Source of the DNA: Chryseobacterium geocarposphaerae
Lineage (GTDB): Bacteria > Bacteroidota > Bacteroidia > Flavobacteriales > Weeksellaceae
Direction: 5' to 3'
Length of the DNA stretch: 64,000 bases
NCBI RefSeq assembly: GCF_002797535.1
Contig: NZ_PGFD01000001.1
Span: forward strand, 2,356,001 to 2,420,000
Below the pieces are notes generated by a model, which saw only the letters and a list, made by a program, of their open reading frames with translations, did not search any database and had not been told where the DNA came from. Of the stretch, positions 27,998 to 35,528 are shown one piece after another. Every line of letters begins with the position of its first letter. Positions within the stretch are counted from its first letter, which is position 1. Made by a program: the position numbers and the translations under genes.

Positions 27998-28013
27998 CAT
28001 TCACTTTATCAAC

Positions 28014-28412
28014 GGGGTTGACTGGTTTCGACAGCAAGGTCAATGGATAAGTAAGCATGCAGAGAACCGTAGCGCGATCTCTATAATCCCTTGCTACAAA
28101 ATTTTAACTGGCAACGAAGAGTTCGCTCTTGCAGCTTAATATCGAAGTATAGTAGATCAAGCGTTTCCCTGAAGACTTTAGTAAGGGAGCAAGATATTCC
28201 ACAAATGCTCTGTTCTGCGGCGTTTGATCCTGGGATATAGGAATGCGGAAATAAGGTTTTAGATGCTTCGGCTAAAACTCGAAAATCTCAGAAGATAAGC
28301 TGAAAGTTGGGTGTCTGCTCTCTGCTTTCAGTCGAAAACCAATAGTAGAATAAGCATGTAGAAAGCTTATGTATTGCTTGTTTGGACGAGGGTTCGAATC
28401 CCTCCAACTCCA
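28014..28412 (+). ncRNA. ssrA: Transfer-messenger RNA (tmRNA)
   Basis: tmRNA rescues stalled ribosomes by trans-translation. The 5' end GGGGTTGACTGGTTTCGACAG pairs through GGGGTTG with the 3' acceptor CAACTCC at 28405-28411, with discriminator A at 28412. The T arm is GAGGGTTCGAATCCCTC. The tag reading frame at 28110-28139 encodes GNEEFALAA followed by TAA. The last 59 bases coincide with attL of the island, so the gene end is supplied by the integration site and is intact. Confidence 0.97.
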
Positions 28413-28413
28413 C
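28354..28413 (+). repeat. attL: 60-bp direct repeat, 3' end of ssrA
   Basis: The 60 bases starting GCATGTAGAAAGC and ending CAACTCCAC recur without change at 44982-45041. They cover the T arm and acceptor strand of tmRNA, a classical integrase target. Confidence 0.95.
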
Positions 28414-28423
28414 TTTCTAAACT

Positions 28424-28475
28424 AAAGAGAATTTGTAAATTATTGAATTTTAAATAATTACATTTTCTCTTTTTT
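28424..28475 (+). terminator. Element-borne terminator for ssrA
   Basis: A long imperfect hairpin: AAAGAGAA...TGTAA...TTATT on the left (from 28424) pairs with AATAAT-TACA...TTCTCTTT on the right (to 28472), followed by a T run. It lies 12 bases past the tmRNA 3' end inside the element and replaces the chromosomal terminator now at 45042. Confidence 0.7.
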
Positions 28476-28489
28476 GTTTTTGTGTCCGA

Positions 28490-28502
28490 AATTGTTCCCA
28501 AA
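28490..28502 (+). repeat. Shared 13-base word near the left end (possible integrase arm site)
   Basis: AATTGTTCCCAAA here recurs at 44913-44925 near the right end of the element. TCCGAA lies next to it at both ends. Arm-type integrase sites are the likely explanation, by inference from position. Confidence 0.4.
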
Positions 28503-28758
28503 TTATTTTTAGCTTTTTTAATCTATCTTAAAGAACAAATACTTTATTATGTAAAGATAATACTATTTTTGTTCAAAAATAGAATTGTAGTATTGCTTAT
28601 AGGTTTAATATTATTTAAAAATTAATATTTATCAAAAATGCGTCAAGATTTGACGTTAGCAAGTAATAGATTTGTTAAATTATTATTTATAACTATTCTA
28701 AATTACAATCTAATGATTAAATCGTTAACTTTCAAATTTTTAAAAGTCTTTTTTTGTA

Positions 28759-28766
28759 TAAATTTG
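28759..28766 (+). promoter_or_regulatory. -7 box of the Panacea operon
   Basis: TAAATTTG lies 18 bases upstream of the ATG at 28785; the -33 element is weak. It supports 28785 as the start. Further upstream an inverted repeat CGTCAA-GAT-TTGACG (28641-28655) could be an operator. The rest of 28476-28758 shows no gene. Confidence 0.55.
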
Positions 28767-28784
28767 CAAAAAGAATTACGTAAT

Positions 28785-29264
28785 ATGGCAAAAGTACAAA
28801 ATATTTTAGATGTTTCCGATTACATCATCTTTCGTACGAAGTCTGAAGGTGAAGGGTTCTTGAGTTTCTTAAAATTACAAAAATTACTATATTATACCCA
28901 AGCGTGGTATCTCGCTTTTAATAACGATAAACTCTTTGATTCTAATTTTCAAGCTTGGATTCATGGTCCAGTTAATAGATTATTATTTGACACCTATAAA
29001 CAATATAAATTCATGTATAGTGATATGTTAATAAGCGATATACAAGGAGATGGTTACAAAGAGCTTAGTGATGATATAAAACTCCATATTGATAATGTTT
29101 TGGATGCTTATGCTGGTTTCTCTTCTTCCGAACTAGAGCGTATGACTCACGAAGAAGACCCATGGATTGATGCTAGAAAGGGATTTTCTGATTACGAAAG
29201 ATGTGAAGTTATTATTAGTGATGATATAATGAAAAACTATTATGCCGCCAGAATTAAAAAATAG
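28785..29264 (+). CDS. Panacea-domain antitoxin (formerly DUF4065)
   Basis: A 159-residue protein. The Panacea core is clear: FLSFLKLQKLLYYTQAWYLA, then FQAWIHGPVNRLLFDTYKQY. Panacea proteins act as antitoxins paired with many unrelated toxins (the related SocA is a proteolytic adaptor). The start at 28785 was chosen because a -7 box lies just before it; the upstream in-frame ATG at 28638 would add a 49-residue extension without family resemblance. The gene overlaps the next one by 23 bases, the usual arrangement of a toxin-antitoxin pair. It is the first cargo gene after attL. Confidence 0.85.
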   Translation: MAKVQNILDVSDYIIFRTKSEGEGFLSFLKLQKLLYYTQAWYLAFNNDKLFDSNFQAWIHGPVNRLLFDTYKQYKFMYSDMLISDIQGDGYKELSDDIKLHIDNVLDAYAGFSSSELERMTHEEDPWIDARKGFSDYERCEVIISDDIMKNYYAARIKK

Positions 29265-29967
29265 AATTGTAGTTAATGAAAACAGCTACAATAGTAAAAA
29301 ACCAGTTGTTACAAAATCAAGACCAGAACAAAAGTACTGGTCTTTCTCTTTTAAATACTTTAGAGAAATTGAATATTTCGGTGTTGGTGATAAAAACGCA
29401 AGTTGGTTCATATCGGTTTTGGATAAACTTAAGGATATGTGCAATTATGACATAGATAGCTTTCTCGCAAACGCTACTATTAAACAAGCTAGTAGATATC
29501 ATAAAATAAATTGGGAACAAAAAAATATACCATTAGCAAGAGAAGATTTTAATTGGATTGATAAATCTATAATTCAAAATGATGATGAGTTTCCTTTTGT
29601 GCAATTTCAGATATCTAAATCGCTAGGTAGAGTTGTTGGCTTTTGGTATGAATCAATATTTTACATTGTTATACTAGATCCAATGCACAACATACAACCT
29701 GCAAAATCTTATAATTATGCAGTAGATAAAACTAAAATCGCTGACAATGATTATACTTCACTATTAATGGACATCGATAAAATAAGAAGAATTTCTTGTA
29801 ATCATGATTGTAATATATATAAAGAATTATGTTTAATCCCAACCAAGATGAACACTTCTAACTTTTACTACTTCTCATTAGAAGATGATTATTATGCTGA
29901 ATTTACAGAAAAAATTAAAGATAAATCAATTACGGAATTGATTGAATTGGGAATTGCAAGCCTTTAG
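29242..29967 (+). CDS. Partner of the Panacea antitoxin, putative toxin, family not recognised
   Basis: A 241-residue protein overlapping the antitoxin gene by 23 bases. I do not recognise a named toxin family. Visible features are KYFREIEYFGVGDKNASWF (about 38-56) and a central stretch SLGRVVGFWYESIFYIVILD followed by PMHNIQP, a beta-hairpin pattern ending in a DPxHN-like motif. Two Cys/His-containing segments (RRISCNHDCNIYKELC) near residue 195 could bind a metal. There is no signal peptide or membrane segment. The toxin role is inferred only from the overlap with a Panacea gene. Confidence 0.6.
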   Translation: MPPELKNRIVVNENSYNSKKPVVTKSRPEQKYWSFSFKYFREIEYFGVGDKNASWFISVLDKLKDMCNYDIDSFLANATIKQASRYHKINWEQKNIPLAREDFNWIDKSIIQNDDEFPFVQFQISKSLGRVVGFWYESIFYIVILDPMHNIQPAKSYNYAVDKTKIADNDYTSLLMDIDKIRRISCNHDCNIYKELCLIPTKMNTSNFYYFSLEDDYYAEFTEKIKDKSITELIELGIASL

Positions 29968-30036
29968 TAAAAAAAGGTTGTTTCAGAGCCATATTTACTA
30001 ATAACTTATTAACCTTTATTTAAGAGAACGTAAATA

Positions 30037-33000
30037 TTATGACAGTTCCATATTTTTATAAATAATGACATTTTCTCTATAAAAATATGCTTCTGAAGAA
30101 CCCAAGTCAATCATATTATTTAATATAAAAATATAATCTTCAATTAATTTTTTGTTTGATTTAATTTTTGAGATATGATTTAAGAAAAGTCGTTTTATTA
30201 ATCTCTCCGATGATTCGTAGGTTAATATAAATTTAAGGTTATTATCAATTTTAATTGCTTCCACAATAATTTTAATACCTTCTGGAAGTAAGGATTTATC
30301 TCCTATTGTGCTAAGCACTTTTATTATTGAAGGTAAGGCAATTGTTTTAAAGTCATTCATCATATTTTTATAAAAGTCTCTTTTAGCTTCCAAAACAATC
30401 CAATTTTTTGACTCATGTTTCCAATCAATACCTAAAAGTAAATAGTTTATTAAAAGTTTAGAATTCGAAACTTTTGCCTGGTTATAAAAAATCCCCCATA
30501 ACTGCCAAAATCTATTTGTATAATAATTTTTCAACACTATGTCTTCAGTATTTGCAACAAGTGCATCAATCTGTAAAATAAAATATTTCAAAAGGTCTTC
30601 TATAAATTTAAATTTATATTTTTTATAGTTATCCTTTTCATCGTTGTAAATCTGTTTTAATGTGCCAATAAATAATTCTCTATAGAGATTATCTTTATTA
30701 TGGATAAATGTATCTCTCAAATAGATACAAAAATCTAATAAACAACGATAATCTAATTCATTACTTTGTCTGAGGTACTGGTAATCCTCTTTATTTAAAA
30801 TACTAAAAATATATTCAAATATTTCTTTTTTATAATCAGTAAAATTATTATTCTCTGTATTGAAAGGAGTTATCAATATGGTTATAATTAAATTTTCCAT
30901 GATGAAATCCTTTAAATTTATTTCTCCAAAACTTATTTTAGAAGGAAGTATAATTTCGCTTTGTTTCTTTAAAAAATCATATTCTTCTTCAGCCAATCCT
31001 TGAACATGCTGTCTATCATAGTATTTATGCCTTGAAATAAACTCTTTTTTAAATTTAGAAAAGTTTAAAAACCCATACCATATTCTATTATGAATCATGG
31101 GGTATTTTAAACTTACACAATCTCTCGTATATTTATATATTTGATTTTTCTCGTTGTCAGAAAAATGGGCAGAAAGCATATATAAATATAAAACTATTAA
31201 TTCTGATAACTTTTCTTGGTTATCTAAATCCATTTCAAATAATAAATGAAATGATTCTAAAGCAAGATTCTTTTCAACTATATTATATTCTAATTCTATA
31301 TTAAAAGAATGTGATAAGTTAATTTTAATAATAGAGACAATTGTATTTTGAATTTTTGTTTTACACCAATTAATTTGTTCAGAATTTAATAAGTATCTAA
31401 ATTCGTTTAAGCCTATTACAGCTAAATGAACAGGTTTGTCAAAAAGACGGTCAAAATAAGCCTTATTTAAAAAGTAATTATAGCACTCATTCCAAACTTC
31501 AATAGTAATTGAAGAAGGTTCATTATAAGCGTTTGTTATTATATTTGAATACTTATATGTATTATTTTGTGAATTTTCTACTTCCTTATTAGCTTCTTGA
31601 AATTTTATTACAGAATCACTGTAGGAAGGCATTAACATATACCCATTATATTCTTCATGCTTTTCTTTTTTCCAATTTTTAAAATCCATTTCATCTAATT
31701 TTTTTTGCCAGAGTACATCTGACTCCTTGCATTCAGAAATCATCTTAGCAATAATATTCTGAATATTTTCATTAAATGTTTCGATTCTATATTGATATTC
31801 GATTACGAAATCTTCTAATCCTCTAAAATATTTCGTTCTATGTTCAAGCTTACCAAATGCTATTCTATTTTCAAACTCAGAATATAAAAGCTGTTCAGAG
31901 TGAGTATTTGTTTGCTCATTTAAAGCTCTATTACTATCCCAGCTATAAAATTCTTTCACAGTTAATAAAGGTAGGAACTTATCTCCAATCTCTTCGGGAT
32001 AAGCCATAGTAATACTCGCTAAAACTCCCATAGCAAAAACGTTATTGCTTTTCGTTATTATACTGTTAAAAATAGCTTGTATATGTTTTCTACTAGTTTC
32101 AGTTTTTAATTTAGCTAACTCCATTAGATAATATTCGGTAGACATTAGAATGCATTCTATTCCATAATGCGTAACACTCATACCTCTAAAGGCAATCCAC
32201 ATTTCAGGACTTCCAATTTGCTTTATTTTTTTACCATTACTTAACGTCAGCTCAATCTCTTTTAGTTCATTTTTATGTCTACACTTACTTTCTAAGTAGA
32301 ATTTTGAAGAATAATTTAAAAATTCAATTATGAAAGAAATACCTTCTTCAGTATTATATTTAAGTAAATAATAAATCGGAGTTCTAAATACTCCTGATGG
32401 GAAAAAAGCACTTTTATCTTTAATTCCCCAACATTTATCACCTTCTAATTCATCATTATTTTCCAGTAATTGACTGAGTGGAAATGAAATATCAGACTCT
32501 TTTACAATTTTTGCTTTCTTTTTTTCTAATTCTAATTTCCACTCCTTCCACATGGTATCTATAAGAAGTTCTGGAAGGTATTTTGAAAGAATTATTGCTC
32601 CTCTATCATTTAATGCAATATTAATAACTTTCTTATAAAAGCCATTTAATTTATAATCTCTTTCGTATCTATCAATGCTTAAAGATTCATAAATTAAATC
32701 ATGAATTTCCAATTTAGAAATTTTAGCTAATTGAAATAAAATGATTATTAAATCTTCAGTTTTATCGAAAATTGCAACTTCCTTATGCCAGAAATCATCT
32801 TTATTTTTTACCTGCTCTAAAAAATATAAAACAACTCTTTTAACTGAATTAAGCTCATCAAAAGAAATCTCTTTTTGGTTATACCATATTTTGTCATTCC
32901 AATTGGTAATAAAATGTAATATGCTAGTTCTTATATCTATTAAATCGATTATATTTTGTGAAATAAAAAAGATTGTTTCTTTCCAGCCTGAACCTATAGG

Positions 33001-35100
33001 GTTTAATATGGAACTACCATCTGTGAGAAAAATATACTCTCGACATGCTGTTTTAAGTAAATGCATAATTCTTGTTAGCAATCTTGTTTTAGTTTCTAAC
33101 AAATAATCTTTAAAAAAAATAAAGAAATTATTACTATTACTGGATTTCAAAACAGCAATTAAGGCTTCATCAGCCCAATAAGATTCAAACGAATTATCGG
33201 ATATTATATTTAATATCAATTCATTTAGTTTTGAGAAATCTTCAATCAAATTTTCTTCAATCCATAACCTAAACGCCCTTCTTATAGCAGGTTCATTACC
33301 TATTTGATTGAAAAATTCTTTTGTTGTGCTGGAAGCATCATAACACCTTGCAACATACTTGACTAAAGCCCAATCTTCTAAAATATCATGACTTGGACTG
33401 TAAGCCATGTCATTTACATCTTGAAAAATAATATTATCCTTTTCTAGCTCAAGAACAGCTTCCTCGTCAATATCTGATTTTGGTATTGTAAAAAGTCTCA
33501 TTTCTTTAGCTCTGTTCACAGCAATAGATATAAATGCCTTATCTCTTTTGATAGGCATTCCAGACGTTTTATTATGAACATTTATGACTAACTGATTCCA
33601 TAATATTTTTTTAAGTTCTATAATTGATACATTATCCAAATCTCCACTGTTAGTCTCTAGTGCTTTTAGTGAAAAATCTAAATACTTTGGGACTTGAATA
33701 AGGCTTTTTATCTGATTATTTTTAATTAAAGGAGATAATATTGGATAATTTTTTTGAATTTGTTCAAGTTCATTTTTATCTAAATATGGAACCGAGATAT
33801 ACCCTAATTTATCTTTATTTATTCCAAATTTTTGGACTATTAAATCTACTGAATATGTTCTTGAAGTTGCAACAATTTTAATATCATTATATTTCTCTTG
33901 TAAGGAAACTAATTGTTTAAATGAACAATCTGGGTCTGCTTCCAAAAGCCTTTCTAAACTATCTATAAAAATTATTTTAGATTTTGATAACGCAATAATC
34001 GAAAATATACCTTCTACCGAAATATTATTACCTATTTTTGAAAAAAGCTCAGAGAGGTTGGATATATTAAACTGGTCTGCTTTAAAAATAAAAGCTTCTG
34101 ATAGGATATTTTCTTTAGTAAGCAATTCTTTAACCAATGCAGACTTTCCAACACCTGCATTTCCCGTAACAATTGTAATACTATTATTTTGTACCTTTTG
34201 TATTAAGTTTTCAAGTATTTCTAAACGAGTTAAATGAAAATCTCCTATTTTATTTTTAATTGGTTCTAAAGTTAATAATCCATCTTGTCTAAATCTTTCA
34301 AGACAATCATAATACGGAACAATCTTAGCGGTATCAAAGTAAAAAAACACCTCTTCATCCCTGACACTTTTAGTAGTTACGCTTCCTCCGTCTTTATTTA
34401 ACTTGGAAACAACTGATAATATATTGCTCCAAATCTCAGTTTCAGTGATAGGATTTGTTTTGTTCTTGGAGACACTTATTAGGTTTTTAATATAACTTTC
34501 ATCCAAACTATTTTGATTTCCAAAATCATAATCAAATACTTCAAAACATTTTAAAAACTGCCATAAATCTTCATCTGTAATCTGATTATCATCATTTGCC
34601 TTTATTAAAACCTCTCTGAAAATGTTTAATTTTTCTTTTTTTATTGCTATTCTTTCTACTTCACTAATAAAATCGTCAGCATAGGCATGTGTTTTAGCCC
34701 AATTAAGTATAACTTTTATATGATTTCTTTCGTCATTTGTTAAACCATTAAGCACTAAAATTAAATAGTCATTTTTTTTATTAAACTTTTCAGAATTATA
34801 ATCCTTCCAAAAATCATTAATTACATCTATAAAAATAGAGTTGTTTACAGTAAAAGATAATTGTGTTTTTATTTGAAATAAGAGTTGGTGAGTTCCTTGA
34901 TTACTTTCTGTAATTACAAGCAAATCATCCGTATTAAAGCCTCTGTTTGTTGTTTGAAAAGCAATTTCAACTATTTTATTAGAAATATTAATTGGTGCGG
35001 AACCGTTAATTAACAGCATTGCCAGATAGGCAGATTGAACTGCTTGTTCAAAATTTGTACCTCCGCCACCCTTTTGGTAAACACTTCCTTTTTCTGCCAT
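30037..35100 (-). CDS. Nuclease-STAND NTPase, Avs-like antiphage protein
   Basis: A 1687-residue protein. Residues about 11-130 resemble a Cap4/DUF4297-type PD-(D/E)xK nuclease: GGGGTNFEQAVQSAYLAMLL, TDDLLV (D58/D59) and LLFQIKTQ (Q76, K78). A STAND-type NTPase follows: Walker A GNAGVGKS (313-320), Walker B KIIFIDSLERLL (D380), ATSRT (411-415), and a winged-helix-like SPSHDILEDWALVKYV (about 568-583). The remaining about 1100 residues are mostly helical and would be the sensor, as in Avs proteins, where a repeat domain recognises phage proteins and the N-terminal effector degrades DNA. Start at 35100 follows the family start near the nuclease. No HerA-like partner is present. Confidence 0.72.
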   Translation of the reverse strand: MAEKGSVYQKGGGGTNFEQAVQSAYLAMLLINGSAPINISNKIVEIAFQTTNRGFNTDDLLVITESNQGTHQLLFQIKTQLSFTVNNSIFIDVINDFWKDYNSEKFNKKNDYLILVLNGLTNDERNHIKVILNWAKTHAYADDFISEVERIAIKKEKLNIFREVLIKANDDNQITDEDLWQFLKCFEVFDYDFGNQNSLDESYIKNLISVSKNKTNPITETEIWSNILSVVSKLNKDGGSVTTKSVRDEEVFFYFDTAKIVPYYDCLERFRQDGLLTLEPIKNKIGDFHLTRLEILENLIQKVQNNSITIVTGNAGVGKSALVKELLTKENILSEAFIFKADQFNISNLSELFSKIGNNISVEGIFSIIALSKSKIIFIDSLERLLEADPDCSFKQLVSLQEKYNDIKIVATSRTYSVDLIVQKFGINKDKLGYISVPYLDKNELEQIQKNYPILSPLIKNNQIKSLIQVPKYLDFSLKALETNSGDLDNVSIIELKKILWNQLVINVHNKTSGMPIKRDKAFISIAVNRAKEMRLFTIPKSDIDEEAVLELEKDNIIFQDVNDMAYSPSHDILEDWALVKYVARCYDASSTTKEFFNQIGNEPAIRRAFRLWIEENLIEDFSKLNELILNIISDNSFESYWADEALIAVLKSSNSNNFFIFFKDYLLETKTRLLTRIMHLLKTACREYIFLTDGSSILNPIGSGWKETIFFISQNIIDLIDIRTSILHFITNWNDKIWYNQKEISFDELNSVKRVVLYFLEQVKNKDDFWHKEVAIFDKTEDLIIILFQLAKISKLEIHDLIYESLSIDRYERDYKLNGFYKKVINIALNDRGAIILSKYLPELLIDTMWKEWKLELEKKKAKIVKESDISFPLSQLLENNDELEGDKCWGIKDKSAFFPSGVFRTPIYYLLKYNTEEGISFIIEFLNYSSKFYLESKCRHKNELKEIELTLSNGKKIKQIGSPEMWIAFRGMSVTHYGIECILMSTEYYLMELAKLKTETSRKHIQAIFNSIITKSNNVFAMGVLASITMAYPEEIGDKFLPLLTVKEFYSWDSNRALNEQTNTHSEQLLYSEFENRIAFGKLEHRTKYFRGLEDFVIEYQYRIETFNENIQNIIAKMISECKESDVLWQKKLDEMDFKNWKKEKHEEYNGYMLMPSYSDSVIKFQEANKEVENSQNNTYKYSNIITNAYNEPSSITIEVWNECYNYFLNKAYFDRLFDKPVHLAVIGLNEFRYLLNSEQINWCKTKIQNTIVSIIKINLSHSFNIELEYNIVEKNLALESFHLLFEMDLDNQEKLSELIVLYLYMLSAHFSDNEKNQIYKYTRDCVSLKYPMIHNRIWYGFLNFSKFKKEFISRHKYYDRQHVQGLAEEEYDFLKKQSEIILPSKISFGEINLKDFIMENLIITILITPFNTENNNFTDYKKEIFEYIFSILNKEDYQYLRQSNELDYRCLLDFCIYLRDTFIHNKDNLYRELFIGTLKQIYNDEKDNYKKYKFKFIEDLLKYFILQIDALVANTEDIVLKNYYTNRFWQLWGIFYNQAKVSNSKLLINYLLLGIDWKHESKNWIVLEAKRDFYKNMMNDFKTIALPSIIKVLSTIGDKSLLPEGIKIIVEAIKIDNNLKFILTYESSERLIKRLFLNHISKIKSNKKLIEDYIFILNNMIDLGSSEAYFYRENVIIYKNMELS

Positions 35101-35500
35101 TTTAATAAATTTGTTTGTGAAATTTCTAATATAAAAATTATATATAGAATAACCAACAATACACTCAACAAGCCCCCCCTATCATCATAAACTTTTGATA
35201 CCCCCCTTGATTTTTTTTAAAAAAACTTACATGAAATTTCTTAAATTCAATATTTAAGAAAAATCTCATTTTTTTCTAAAGTTAATAAGACTAAAGACGT
35301 TTTAAAGATTTTTAAATGAATATTTAAAGTTTTATTTAATGAGTGGTATACTTTTTGGTACCTTATCGATCAACTACATAATGAATCAATAGAAGTGCTT
35401 TAGTTTTATAAAGTAACAGCAACCGACTTTTAAGCACGGTGCCACACGGAGTTAATCCAGATTCGGAGTATTTAATTAATATTCAAAATTTCTAAAGATT
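35101..35500. promoter_or_regulatory. Structured divergent intergenic region, possible origin or leader
   Basis: No coding region. In order: two C runs (C7 at 35173-35179 and C6 at 35201-35206) around the inverted repeat TATCA...TGATA; an 8-9 bp inverted repeat TTCTTAAA / TTTAAGAA (35238-35260); five phased words related to TTTAAAG at about 35290, 35301, 35311, 35323 and 35334; and a GC-richer stretch at 35412-35470 with GTGCTT (35395) complementary to AAGCAC (35432) and CCGA (35423) to TCGG (35463). Such a mixture can mark an origin, an operator region or a structured RNA; the sequence does not decide. Confidence 0.4.
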
Positions 35501-35528
35501 CATTGTTTTAAAACTATATAAAACAATG
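35501..35528 (+). promoter_or_regulatory. Perfect inverted repeat containing the start codon of the polymerase-like gene
   Basis: CATTGTTTTA (35501-35510) and TAAAACAATG (35519-35528) are perfect complements with an eight-base loop. The ATG of the downstream gene is the last three bases. In RNA the start codon would be paired; in DNA this could be an operator. Confidence 0.65.

Noticed and set aside
27858..28058. An open frame of 66 codons on the minus strand.
   Set aside because: It runs through the palindromic element and the start of tmRNA and resembles no protein.
28354..28412. Disruption of ssrA by the island.
   Set aside because: The left repeat restores all 3'-terminal bases, and the acceptor stem and T arm pair correctly.
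28638..28784. A longer Panacea protein starting at 28638.
   Set aside because: The extension has no family similarity and contains the -7 box at 28759, which points to the start at 28785.
30037..35100. A HerA-DUF4297 defence pair.
   Set aside because: The nuclease domain is fused to a STAND NTPase and no HerA-type ATPase gene is nearby.
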